Shown: in pieces, positions 24,220 to 32,120 of the stretch
How the letters are laid out: every line of letters starts with the position of its first letter
Position numbering within the stretch: position 1 is the stretch's first letter
Source of the DNA: Streptomyces sp. NBC_01314
GTDB lineage: Bacteria > Actinomycetota > Actinomycetes > Streptomycetales > Streptomycetaceae
NCBI RefSeq assembly: GCF_041435215.1
Contig: NZ_CP108394.1
Coordinates: 4,526,001-4,590,000, forward strand
DNA length: 64,000 bases
Reading direction: 5' to 3'
Notes under the pieces: model-generated
The model's input: only the letters and a program-made list of their open reading frames with translations
Told to the model about the DNA's origin: nothing
Database searches by the model: none
Position numbers and translations under genes: made by a program

Positions 24220-24507
24220 TCAGCCGAAGACGTACTTGGCGGCCTTGTCGAGGCCGAAGTCAATCACAGTTACAAGACCGATCATGATGACTACGAAGAC
24301 GATGACCACCGAGGTGTAGGTCGTCAGCTGGGAGCGGGTCGGCCAGACGACCTTGCGCAGCTCCGCGACGATCTGGCGATAGAAGACCGCGAGGCGCTTC
24401 AGCGGGCCCTTCTTGGCACGCTTGCCGCCCTTGCGGGTCTTCTTCTTGTCCTCGGGTACTTCGTCCTGGGCATCAGGCGTGTCGATGGAGCCCACGGCGT
24501 CCGTCAT
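24220..24507 (-). CDS. secE: Preprotein translocase subunit SecE
   Basis: A 95-residue inner-membrane protein that stabilises SecY. A charged, Lys-rich cytoplasmic half (EDKKKTRKGGKRAKKG) is followed by the conserved amphipathic motif (FYRQIVAELRKVVWPTRSQL) and a single membrane helix (SVVIVFVVIMIGLVTVIDFG). That is the one-helix architecture of most bacteria. It sits between tRNA-Trp and nusG, the usual arrangement in many bacterial phyla. Confidence 0.97.
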   Translation of the reverse strand: MTDAVGSIDTPDAQDEVPEDKKKTRKGGKRAKKGPLKRLAVFYRQIVAELRKVVWPTRSQLTTYTSVVIVFVVIMIGLVTVIDFGLDKAAKYVFG

Positions 24508-24621
24508 TCATCCTCACCTGATTCCGGTCCGGGTCGTGGCCGTGCCGCGCCCGGTATGAGCCGCACGGCGGAACATTGCTGAACGTACATGCGCACACAT
24601 CCTGGCGTGAGGAGTGTGTAG

Positions 24622-24694
24622 CAGGGCCGGAGGGACTTGAACCCCCAACCGCTGGTTTTGGAGACCAGTGCTCTACCAATTGAGCTACGACCCT
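24622..24694 (-). tRNA. tRNA-Trp (CCA)
   Basis: A 73-nt cloverleaf on the minus strand. The acceptor AGGGTCG pairs with CGGCCCT with one wobble. The D arm is GCTC...GAGC. The anticodon loop is CTCCAAA with anticodon CCA, and the T arm contains GGTTCAA. Discriminator G. CCA is not encoded. It lies directly upstream of secE. Confidence 0.97.
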
Positions 24695-24945
24695 TTGCGG
24701 TTCTCCCCCAACGTACCGCATCCGACCGGGTGCTCGGTGTGCACCTGAGGGGCGCGGCCGGTGAAGGCCAACGAGGAGAGAGCATACGTGGTCCGAGGCC
24801 TGTCGTCGAACAGAAAGCGTCCGTAGGGGCGTTGCTCGTCGAAGATCGACTGTTTCCGGCCGGGGATACGAATGGTTGTTCTGTCGCTGTTCAGTCTGTG
24901 AAACCCGCGTGCCCGGCGCGTTTCCTGTCTGAAACGATGGGGCCC

Positions 24946-26172
24946 ATGAGCGCTGCAACCCCTCCCACCGAGCGCCGGGTCTCCGCGCGTATCGGCGCGA
25001 TCTCCGAGTCCGCCACCCTCGCCGTGGACGCCAAGGCCAAGGCCCTCAAGGCCGCGGGGCGTCCGGTGATCGGCTTCGGCGCCGGTGAGCCCGACTTCCC
25101 GACCCCTGACTACATCGTCGAGGCGGCCGTCGAGGCCTGCAAGAACCCGAAGTACCACCGCTACACGCCGGCCGGCGGTCTGCCCGAGCTGAAGGCCGCG
25201 ATCGCCGCGAAGACCCTGCGCGACTCCGGTTACGAGGTCGACCCGTCGCAGGTCCTCGTGACCAACGGCGGCAAGCAGGCGATCTACGAGGCCTTCGCCG
25301 CGATCCTCGACCCGGGCGACGAGGTGATCGTCCCCGCGCCGTACTGGACGACCTACCCGGAGTCGATCCGTCTCGCCGGTGGTGTCCCGGTCGACGTCGT
25401 CGCCGACGAGACCACGGGCTACCGCGTCTCCGTCGAGCAGTTGGAGGCGGCCCGCACGGAGAACACCAAGGTGCTGCTCTTCGTCTCGCCCTCCAACCCG
25501 ACCGGCGCGGTCTACACGCGCGCGCAGATCGAGGAGATCGGCCGCTGGGCCGCCGAGAAGGGCCTGTGGGTCCTGACCGACGAGATCTACGAGCATCTGG
25601 TCTACGGCGACGCGGAGTTCCACTCCCTCCCGGTGGTCGTGCCCGAGCTGGCCGACCGGACCATCGTGGTCAACGGGGTCGCGAAGACGTACGCGATGAC
25701 GGGCTGGCGTGTGGGCTGGGTCATCGGCCCGAAGGACGTCGTGAAGGCCGCGACCAACCTCCAGTCGCACGCCACGTCCAACGTCTCCAACGTGGCCCAG
25801 GTCGCCGCGCTGGCCGCCGTCTCGGGTGACCTGGCGGCCGTCGAGAAGATGAAGGAGGCCTTCGACCGGCGCCGCAAGACGATCGTGCGGATGCTCAACG
25901 AGATCGACGGCGTTCTCTGCCCGGAGCCCGAGGGCGCGTTCTACGCCTACCCCTCGGTGAAGGACCTGGTCGGCAAGGAGATCCGCGGCAAGCGTCCGCA
26001 GAACACGGTCGAGCTGGCCGCGCTGATCCTGGAGGAGGCGGAGGTCGCGGTCGTCCCGGGCGAGGCCTTCGGCACCCCCGGCTATCTGCGCCTGTCGTAC
26101 GCCCTGGGTGACGAGGATCTCCTCGAGGGCGTCTCCCGCCTCCAGAAGCTGCTGGCGGAGGCGACGGACTGA
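24946..26172 (+). CDS. PLP-dependent aminotransferase, aspartate aminotransferase type
   Basis: A 408-residue fold-type I aminotransferase, most likely interconverting aspartate/oxaloacetate and glutamate/2-oxoglutarate. Motifs: [15 protein letters not shown] near the start, [12 protein letters not shown], the substrate/cofactor motif [10 protein letters not shown], and [17 protein letters not shown], whose Lys forms the PLP Schiff base. The C-terminal [18 protein letters not shown] is family-typical. ATG at 24946 gives [12 protein letters not shown]; an ATG 9 bases upstream is possible. It points away from secE and a terminator follows. Exact substrate range is inferred. Confidence 0.93.
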   Translation: MSAATPPTERRVSARIGAISESATLAVDAKAKALKAAGRPVIGFGAGEPDFPTPDYIVEAAVEACKNPKYHRYTPAGGLPELKAAIAAKTLRDSGYEVDPSQVLVTNGGKQAIYEAFAAILDPGDEVIVPAPYWTTYPESIRLAGGVPVDVVADETTGYRVSVEQLEAARTENTKVLLFVSPSNPTGAVYTRAQIEEIGRWAAEKGLWVLTDEIYEHLVYGDAEFHSLPVVVPELADRTIVVNGVAKTYAMTGWRVGWVIGPKDVVKAATNLQSHATSNVSNVAQVAALAAVSGDLAAVEKMKEAFDRRRKTIVRMLNEIDGVLCPEPEGAFYAYPSVKDLVGKEIRGKRPQNTVELAALILEEAEVAVVPGEAFGTPGYLRLSYALGDEDLLEGVSRLQKLLAEATD

Positions 26173-26192
26173 CGTCCCGAGCCACCGCCCCG

Positions 26193-26234
26193 AGGGCGGG
26201 ACCACGTACGAGTTTTCGTATGGGGTCCCGCCCT
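26193..26234 (+). terminator. Terminator after the aminotransferase gene
   Basis: An 11-bp GC stem (AGGGCGGGACC with GGTCCCGCCCT) extends into an inner CGTACGA/TCGTATG helix, 20 bases past the stop. Confidence 0.85.
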
Positions 26235-26308
26235 TTCGTATGTGCGAGCAAGACCACGTTCGAGGATTCCGCTACCGGGACGGCGCGGGCGTACGGCAGG
26301 ATCGGGCG

Positions 26309-27367
26309 ATGGAGCGTGTACGTGATCTCGCTGAACTGCCCAAGGCCCATCTGCATCTGCACTTCACCGGGTCGATGCGGCCCACGACCGTGCTGGAGCT
26401 GGCCGACAAGTACGGGGTGCGGCTGCCCGAAGCGCTCAGCGAGGCGCTGATCAGCGGGGAGCCGCCGAAGCTGCGGGCGACGGACGAGCGGGGGTGGTTC
26501 CGGTTCCAGCGGCTGTACGACGCGGCGCGCTCGTGTGTCAGAGGGCCCGAGGACATCCAGCGGCTGGTGCGGGAGGCCGCGGAGGAGGACGTGCGGGACG
26601 GCTCGGGCTGGCTGGAGATCCAGGTGGACCCGACGTCGTACGCGCCCCGGCTGGGCGGGCTGATCCCGGCGCTGGAGGTCATCCTCGACGCGGTGGACAC
26701 GACCGTGCGGGAGACCGGGCTCGGGATGCGGGTGGTGGTGGCCGCGAACCGGATGAAGCACCCGCTGGACGCGCGCACGCTGGCCCGGCTGGCGGTGCGG
26801 TACGCGGACCGGGGTGTGGTGGGCTTCGGGCTCTCCAACGACGAACGCCGGGGCATGGCGAGGGACTTCGACCGGGCCTTCGCGATCGCCCGTGAGGGGG
26901 GCCTGCTGTCGGCGCCGCACGGCGGCGAGCTGACCGGCCCGTCGTCGGTGCGTGACTGCCTGGACGATCTGCACGCCTCACGGATCGGGCACGGGGTGCG
27001 CGCGGCGGAGGACCCGCGTCTGCTGAAGCGGCTCGCGGACCGGGGCGTGACGTGCGAGGTCTGCCCGGCCTCGAACGTGGCGCTGGGTGTCTACGAGAAA
27101 CCCCAGGACGTTCCCCTAAGGACTCTGTTCGAGGCCGGTGTGCCTATGGCTCTCGGCGCCGACGACCCGCTGCTGTTCGGCTCCCGTCTGGCGGCCCAGT
27201 ACGAGATCGCCCGCCATCACCACGGGTTCACGGACCAGGAGCTGGCGGAGCTGGCCCGGCAGTCGATCAGGGCGTCGGCGGCGCCGGAGCAGGAGCGGAC
27301 GAAGCTGCTGGCCGGCGTGGACGAGTGGCTCGCCCTCCCGGCCGACCAGGACGCCCCTAAAGGCTGA
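26309..27367 (+). CDS. add: Adenosine deaminase
   Basis: A 352-residue zinc-dependent hydrolase converting adenosine to inosine in purine salvage. The metal and active-site motifs are intact: KAHLHLHFTGSM (HxH), SAPHGGE (His and catalytic Glu), IGHGVRA and MALGADDPLLF (metal Asp, DDP). The segment CPASNVALG is also characteristic. ATG at 26309 has AGGA about 8 bases upstream. The 3' end overlaps the convergent murB gene by 11 bases. Confidence 0.92.
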   Translation: MERVRDLAELPKAHLHLHFTGSMRPTTVLELADKYGVRLPEALSEALISGEPPKLRATDERGWFRFQRLYDAARSCVRGPEDIQRLVREAAEEDVRDGSGWLEIQVDPTSYAPRLGGLIPALEVILDAVDTTVRETGLGMRVVVAANRMKHPLDARTLARLAVRYADRGVVGFGLSNDERRGMARDFDRAFAIAREGGLLSAPHGGELTGPSSVRDCLDDLHASRIGHGVRAAEDPRLLKRLADRGVTCEVCPASNVALGVYEKPQDVPLRTLFEAGVPMALGADDPLLFGSRLAAQYEIARHHHGFTDQELAELARQSIRASAAPEQERTKLLAGVDEWLALPADQDAPKG

Positions 27368-28412
27368 CGCCCACCGTCACCGGCTCGTTGACCAGGGTGA
27401 CGCCGAAGGCGTCCCGGACTCCGGAAACGACCTCGCGGGCCAGCGCGAGCAGGTCCTCGGTGGTGGCCGCGCCCCGGTTGGTGAGGGCCAGGGTGTGCTT
27501 GGTGGAGATCCGGGCGGGGCCGGTGCCGTACCCCTTGGTGAAGCCCGCCTTGTCGATCAGCCAGGCCGCGGAGGTCTTGGTGTGGCCGTCGCCCGCGGCG
27601 TACGCGGGCGGGGTGGCGTCGTCCCCGAGCCGCTCCCGCACGCGCGCGTGGAACGCGGCGAACTCCTCGTCCGTGAGGATCGGGTTGGTGAAGAACGAGC
27701 CGGCGGACCAGGTGTCGTGGTCCTCGGGGTCGAGCACCATGCCCTTCCCTGCCCGCAGCTTCAGCACGGTCTCGCGCGCGTCCGCGAGGGGGACGCGGTC
27801 TCCGGGTCCGACGCCGAGCGTGCGGGCCGTCTCGGCGTACTTGATCGGGCCCGACAGGCCGTCGGCGTCCTCCAGTTCGAACCGGACCCGCAGCACGACA
27901 TACCGCTCCGGTTCGTCCTTGAAGCGGCTGTGGCGGTATGTGAAGGCGCATTCGGCGTTCGGGACGGTGACCGTCTCGCGGGTGAGGCGGTCGTAGGCGA
28001 CGACCTCGGTGATGGTGGAGGCGACCTCCTGGCCGTACGCCCCGACGTTCTGGATCGGCGTGGCGCCCGCGGAGCCGGGGATTCCGGCCAGGCATTCGAT
28101 TCCGGCGAGTCCGGCCTCGACGGTCCGGGCGACCACGTCGGTCCACACCTCACCGGCGGCCAGCTCCAGCCGCGTTCCGTCCAGTGCGTAACCCTTGGTC
28201 GCGATGACCAGCGCGGTCCCGGCGAACCCCTTGTCACCGACGACCAGGTTGGACCCGCCCCCGATGAGCAGCAGCGGCGTACCGGCGTCGTCGGCCTCGC
28301 GGACGGCGGCGATCACCTCGTCGTCGGTGGTCGCGGTGATCAGCCGGTGCGCGGGCCCGCCCAGCCGGAAGGTGGTCAGCGGGGCGAGGGGGGCGTCGTG
28401 GAGTTCCTGCAC
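27357..28412 (-). CDS. murB: UDP-N-acetylenolpyruvoylglucosamine reductase
   Basis: A 351-residue FAD enzyme that makes UDP-N-acetylmuramic acid for peptidoglycan. The FAD-binding region shows LTTFRLGGPAHRL, LLLIGGGSNLVV, and GIECLAGIPGSAGATPIQNV with GAYGQEV. The C-terminal domain contains WSAGSFFTNPIL, where the Ser is the proton donor, and AAWLIDKAGFTKG. GTG at 28412 lacks a clear Shine-Dalgarno but TACTCT ends 7 bases upstream, so the mRNA may be leaderless. It ends inside the convergent add gene. Confidence 0.94.
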   Translation of the reverse strand: MQELHDAPLAPLTTFRLGGPAHRLITATTDDEVIAAVREADDAGTPLLLIGGGSNLVVGDKGFAGTALVIATKGYALDGTRLELAAGEVWTDVVARTVEAGLAGIECLAGIPGSAGATPIQNVGAYGQEVASTITEVVAYDRLTRETVTVPNAECAFTYRHSRFKDEPERYVVLRVRFELEDADGLSGPIKYAETARTLGVGPGDRVPLADARETVLKLRAGKGMVLDPEDHDTWSAGSFFTNPILTDEEFAAFHARVRERLGDDATPPAYAAGDGHTKTSAAWLIDKAGFTKGYGTGPARISTKHTLALTNRGAATTEDLLALAREVVSGVRDAFGVTLVNEPVTVGVSL

Positions 28413-28488
28413 GGGCTCAAGAGTACGAGACCCCCGCACCCGGGAGGGGCGGGGGACCGTGCCGTGGACGGCCGCGCCGCGTGGGCCG

Positions 28489-28917
28489 TCAGGCCAGTCG
28501 TACGACCGCCCGGGACATGCCCAGGACCTTCTGGCCGGCGCTCATCGCCGTGAGGTCCACGCGGACGGTGTTGTCGTCGAGCTTGGCGCCGACCTTGGCG
28601 CTGACCTCGATGGTGGCGCCCTGGTCGTCGTTGGGGACGACGACGGGCCTGGTGAAGCGGACGCCGTACTCGATGACGGAGCCCGGGTCGCCGGTCCAGT
28701 CGGTGACGACACGGATCGCCTCGGCCATGGTGAACATGCCGTGGGCGATGACGTCCGGGAGGCCGACCTCCTTGGCGAACTTCTCGTTCCAGTGGATCGG
28801 GTTGAAGTCGCCGGAGGCACCCGCGTACCGGACGAGGGTGGCGCGGGTCACGCCGAAGGTCTGCGCGGGCAGTTCGGTGCCGACCTCGACGTCGTCGTAG
28901 GAGATCTTCGCGGTCAT
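28489..28917 (-). CDS. MaoC-like dehydratase, HadB type
   Basis: A 142-residue hot-dog fold protein. It carries the hydratase motif with both catalytic residues (GDFNPIHWNE: Asp and His), plus DVIAHGMFTMAEAIR. It resembles the catalytic HadB subunit of the mycobacterial 3-hydroxyacyl-ACP dehydratase. Its neighbour 7 bases upstream is HadA-like, so the two probably form a heterodimer. Streptomyces makes no mycolic acids, so the physiological acyl substrate is unclear. Confidence 0.87.
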   Translation of the reverse strand: MTAKISYDDVEVGTELPAQTFGVTRATLVRYAGASGDFNPIHWNEKFAKEVGLPDVIAHGMFTMAEAIRVVTDWTGDPGSVIEYGVRFTRPVVVPNDDQGATIEVSAKVGAKLDDNTVRVDLTAMSAGQKVLGMSRAVVRLA

Positions 28918-28924
28918 CGGATCC

Positions 28925-29377
28925 TCACGCCTTCTCGGCCGCGCGGGCCACGAGCTTGGTCCAGGCGGTCACGACGTGCTCGCCGGACTCGTCGTGGACC
29001 TCGCCGCGGATGTCCAGGATGTCGTTGCCCGCCAGGGACTTGATCGCCTCGATGGTGGAGGTGACCGTGAGACGGTCACCGGCGCGCACCGGGCGCCGAT
29101 GGGCGAACTTCTGGTCGCCGTGCACCACCCGGCTGTAGTCGAGGCCCAGCTGGGGGTCCTGGACGACCTGTCCCGCCGCCTTGAAGGTGATCGAGAACAC
29201 GAAGGTCGGCGGGGCGATCACATCGGCGTACCCGTGCGCCTTGGCGGCCTCCGGGTCGGTGTAGACGGGGTTGGTGTCCCCCACGGCCTCCGCGAACTCG
29301 CGGATCTTCTCCCGGCCGACCTCGTAGGGGTCGGTGGGCGGGTAGGAACGCCCCACGAAGGACTGGTCGAGCGCCAT
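28925..29377 (-). CDS. MaoC-like dehydratase partner, HadA type
   Basis: A 150-residue hot-dog fold protein. It starts MALDQSFVGRSYPPTDPYEV and includes KIREFAEAVGDTNPVYTDPE, the position of the hydratase motif. Tyr replaces the catalytic His, as in the stabilising HadA subunits. The VIAPPTFVFSITF and RVVHGDQKFAHRRPVRAGD segments are typical. Immediately upstream of the HadB-like gene and downstream of rpmG, with a hairpin in between, the same order as in mycobacteria. Confidence 0.87.
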   Translation of the reverse strand: MALDQSFVGRSYPPTDPYEVGREKIREFAEAVGDTNPVYTDPEAAKAHGYADVIAPPTFVFSITFKAAGQVVQDPQLGLDYSRVVHGDQKFAHRRPVRAGDRLTVTSTIEAIKSLAGNDILDIRGEVHDESGEHVVTAWTKLVARAAEKA

Positions 29378-29444
29378 GGGCTCGGCACCTCCTGGTTGAT
29401 CGGCGGATACGGCGGTACTGGCCGGTAAGGGTCCCTCAACGACG

Positions 29445-29478
29445 CGAGGCCGCCCCCGATCTCTCGGGGACGGCCTCG
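29445..29478 (-). terminator. Hairpin after rpmG
   Basis: An outer 8-bp stem (CGAGGCCG with CGGCCTCG) encloses an inner CCCCC/CGGGG pairing, 15 bases past the rpmG stop. It would limit read-through into the Had-like genes. Confidence 0.7.
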
Positions 29479-29492
29479 TGTACGAGCCTGAT

Positions 29493-29657
29493 TTATCGCG
29501 TTTCGCGGTGCGCGGTGTGCGCCTTGCAACGCGGGCAGTGCTTCTTCATCTCCATTCGGTCCGGGTTGTTACGCCGGTTCTTCTTGGTGATGTAGTTCCG
29601 CTCCTTGCACTCCACGCAGGCCAGCGTGATCTTCGGGCGGACGTCGGTGGCAGCCAC
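29493..29657 (-). CDS. rpmG: 50S ribosomal protein L33 (zinc-binding form)
   Basis: A 54-residue protein read from GTG at 29657 ([18 protein letters not shown]) to TAA at 29493. Two CxxC pairs (CVEC and CPRC) identify the zinc-containing C+ form. AAGGAG lies 7 bases before the start. Streptomyces usually also carry a cysteine-free paralogue under Zur control; none is in this window. It follows tRNA-Thr and tRNA-Met on the same strand. Confidence 0.95.
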   Translation of the reverse strand: MAATDVRPKITLACVECKERNYITKKNRRNNPDRMEMKKHCPRCKAHTAHRETR

Positions 29658-29748
29658 GTGAGTGCTCCTTGACGAACGGATGGGACAGGGTTCAACGCAC
29701 AGAAGAGTAGCCGATCGAAGGACCGACCCCGCAATCGGCTACTGTCAG

Positions 29749-29821
29749 TAGCGGTGACCGGACTTGAACCGGTGACACAGCGATTATGAGCCGCTTGCTC
29801 TACCGACTGAGCTACACCGCT
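29749..29821 (-). tRNA. tRNA-Met (CAT)
   Basis: A 73-nt cloverleaf with acceptor AGCGGTG/CACCGCT, anticodon loop CTCATAA and discriminator A. Elongator Met is most likely given the thrT-metT-rpmG order. A CAT anticodon could also be a modified Ile tRNA. Confidence 0.92.
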
Positions 29822-29832
29822 GTGATGCGATC

Positions 29833-29856
29833 GGTTCCCGTCTTGCGACGGGAACC
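29833..29856 (-). other. Hairpin between tRNA-Thr and tRNA-Met
   Basis: A perfect 10-bp stem (GGTTCCCGTC with GACGGGAACC) and 4-base loop fills the 46-base spacer. It may be a processing signal or a partial terminator. Confidence 0.6.
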
Positions 29857-29867
29857 TTTCACACCAG

Positions 29868-29940
29868 AGCCCCAATACGGAATCGAACCGTAGACCTTCT
29901 CCTTACCATGGAGACGCTCTACCGACTGAGCTATTGGGGC
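29868..29940 (-). tRNA. tRNA-Thr (GGT)
   Basis: A 73-nt cloverleaf with acceptor GCCCCAA/TTGGGGC, anticodon loop ATGGTAA (anticodon GGT) and T arm with GGTTCGA. First gene of the tRNA-Thr, tRNA-Met, rpmG run. Confidence 0.96.
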
Positions 29941-29951
29941 GAGCGATGAAG

Positions 29952-29981
29952 ACATTACACGCCCCACCGCCGATCGCCCAA
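29952..29981 (-). promoter_or_regulatory. Promoter of the tRNA-Thr/tRNA-Met/rpmG run
   Basis: Minus-strand TTGGGC (29981-29976), 18-base spacer, TAATGT (29957-29952), ending 12 bases before the tRNA-Thr 5' end. The rest of the gap to 30291 shows no gene. Confidence 0.55.
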
Positions 29982-30291
29982 ATCCGTTTCTCCGCCCCCA
30001 TCCATGAGCCGCCCATGGGCCGTCCACGGGTCCCGGAGGGAGTCGGCACCGGGCCGCCCGAAGCCGTGATCCGTCCCGTTTCCCCAGGCCGCACGGGCCC
30101 CACGCGCACCATCGCCATCGGTTCTCCCGGCGGTCCCCCGGCAGGTGAACCACACCGGTACGACTATTGCGCTCCTCCGCAACGAGGACGGGCGGCCCGC
30201 CTAGGCTCGTCTCACTCTGCGTGATCTTGTGTCCTCCACCACATCCCCCACACGCGTCACCGTGCAGCCGTCGTCGAGCCCCGGGAGTGAG

Positions 30292-31560
30292 ATGCCCGAC
30301 AGTCAGCCGCAGCCGTCCCACTCCTCCTCCGGCCCGAACTCGGGCCCGGACGAGGCAGGCGCCCTGCTGCTGTGCGGGGCACGACTGACCGACGGCCGGG
30401 TGGTGGACGTACGGCTGGGCGGCGGACGTATCGAGGCGGTCGGCACGGCGGGCAGCCTGGGCGGGGGGCCAGCCGCGTGCGGGGTGCCCGCCACCCGGGT
30501 GGACCTCGGCGGCCATCTGCTCCTGCCCGCCCCCGCGGAGCCGCACGCCCACGGCGACACGGCCCTGTCGGCGGACTTCGAGGGCCCGGCCCCGTACGAC
30601 GGTCAGGACGTCCAGCGGCGGGCCACCGAGGCCGCGCTGCTGCAGCTCGGGCACGGCGCCACGGCGGTGCGCTCACACGTCCATGTGGGCGACGTACAGG
30701 GCCTGGAGGCGCTGGCGGCGGTGCTCCAGGCGCGGCGGGCGCTGCGCGGGCTCGTCGAGCTGACGACGGTGGCGATGCCCCGGGTGCTGACCGGCGTGGC
30801 CGGGGCGGACGGGCTCGCGATCCTGCGGGACGCGGTGAAGATGGGCGCCTCGGTGGTCGGTGGCTGTCCGGATCTGGACCCCGATCCCACCGGGTACGTG
30901 GAGGCGGTCCTGGAGATCGCCTCCGAGCACGGCTGCCCGGTCGACCTGCACACCGACGGCGACGACCCGGCCCGCCTCGCCCGGCTCGCGGCCATGGTGG
31001 GCGGCCTGCGGCCCGGCGTCACTCTCGGCCCGTGCGGCGGCCTCGCCCGCCTCCCCTCGCAGGCCGCCTCCCGCGCCGCCGACCAGCTCGGGGCGGCCGG
31101 CGTGACCGTCGTCTGCCTTCCGCAGGGCGGCTGCGGCACCGTGGACCGCCGGGGCACCGCCCCCGTACGGCTCCTGCGGGCGGCCGGCGTGCGCGTCGCG
31201 GCGGGCAGCGGAGCACTGCGGGACGTGTCGAACCCCGTCGGGCGCGGGGACCCCCTGGAGGCGGCCTTTCTGCTCGCCTCCCGGTACGGGCTGCGGCCCG
31301 AGGAGGCGTACGACACCGTCAGCGGGGCGGCGCGCGCCGGGCTCGGCCTGCCCGAGGTGCGCGTCGAGGCCGACTTTCCCGCCGAGCTGCTGGCCGTACG
31401 CGGCGCCCGGCTCGCGGGGGTGCTGTCTCTCGCGTACAGCCGGATCGTCGTGCACCGGGGGCGCGTGGTGGCACGCACCAGCGCCGTGCGCGAGTACTGC
31501 GGCTCGGCGACCAGCGCGGCGCTGGACCTTCCTCGGCAGGGGCGGGGGGAACCGTCTTGA
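30292..31560 (+). CDS. Cytosine-deaminase-like amidohydrolase, active site degraded
   Basis: A 422-residue protein of the amidohydrolase superfamily. The first metal motif (AEPHAH) and the ATAVRSHVHVG strand resemble cytosine deaminases. Compared with E. coli CodA from memory, DLHTDGDDP keeps the His but has Gly for the catalytic Glu. The later metal His is replaced in VTLGPCGG, and the catalytic Asp is missing in AAGSGALRDVSNP. The NPVGRGDPLEAAF segment is kept. It may be a non-catalytic or altered-function homologue. ATG at 30292 has GGGAG upstream; GTG at 30229 is possible. Confidence 0.75.
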   Translation: MPDSQPQPSHSSSGPNSGPDEAGALLLCGARLTDGRVVDVRLGGGRIEAVGTAGSLGGGPAACGVPATRVDLGGHLLLPAPAEPHAHGDTALSADFEGPAPYDGQDVQRRATEAALLQLGHGATAVRSHVHVGDVQGLEALAAVLQARRALRGLVELTTVAMPRVLTGVAGADGLAILRDAVKMGASVVGGCPDLDPDPTGYVEAVLEIASEHGCPVDLHTDGDDPARLARLAAMVGGLRPGVTLGPCGGLARLPSQAASRAADQLGAAGVTVVCLPQGGCGTVDRRGTAPVRLLRAAGVRVAAGSGALRDVSNPVGRGDPLEAAFLLASRYGLRPEEAYDTVSGAARAGLGLPEVRVEADFPAELLAVRGARLAGVLSLAYSRIVVHRGRVVARTSAVREYCGSATSAALDLPRQGRGEPS

Positions 31561-32120
31561 GGGGTGGGAGCTGCCTGCCAAGGAGTGCGTACGAGGTCGA
31601 GTTGGCTCGATGGTGTGATGGTCGGTTTCCGGGCTTGCGGTGTCCTGGGCCGTTCGGGTCAGCGTGATCGTGCGATCTGGGACGCCGGGTACGGCGTCAT
31701 CGTGCGGGGCCCCTGTTTCACCGGTGTGATGTTTCAGGGCCTGCCCGTCGCCTCTGGCCGTACCCCATTGGCCGGGTCGCGCAGGGCTGTGTCCGTCAGC
31801 GGCCTCCGGCCGCGGGGCCTCCCGGGCCCGGACCACGCACAGGATGCGTGTCGCCACCCGGGGGTCGATTACGCCGGGGACCATCTCGCCCAGGACCGTT
31901 CGGGGCGCGCGGCTGAACGGACTCACTCCCGCTCAGTCCACAGGAACGGTGTGTGGGAGCCGCGTGTGGCGTTCAGGCAGGAGCGTCCGGGCACGCGCGC
32001 GTGGGGGGTTTCGTGTCTCACGCGCGCGTGGACTACAAGTGAGGTCGGCACCCCGCCGGCCGGGGCGGTCGGATGCCGGGCATCCCGTTGCCGGTCAGGG
32101 GCCGGGGCTTCCCGTTGCGG
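31561..32120. other. 560-base convergent intergenic region
   Basis: It lies between two converging genes. Open frames here look like shadows: arginine-rich, no family resemblance, no good Shine-Dalgarno. The one clear structure is a pair of identical 12-bp palindromes at 31992 and 32019. No clear terminator stem was found for either neighbour. Confidence 0.5.
31992..32031. repeat. Two copies of palindrome CACGCGCGCGTG
   Basis: The self-complementary 12-mer, each followed by G, occurs at 31992-32003 and 32019-32030, start-to-start distance 27 bases. It could be a paired operator or a GC-rich chance repeat. It is not next to an obvious promoter. Confidence 0.6.

Noticed and set aside
29749..29821. 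tRNA-Ile with modified CAU anticodon
   Set aside because: The thrT-metT-rpmG order favours elongator Met; the anticodon alone cannot decide.
30229..30291. Earlier GTG start for the amidohydrolase
   Set aside because: Adds a Ser/Pro-rich stretch and lacks a good Shine-Dalgarno; ATG 30292 is preferred but not proven.
30673..31926. Minus-strand open frame across the amidohydrolase and the following gap
   Set aside because: Shadow of the plus-strand gene extended into non-coding sequence; low-complexity translation.
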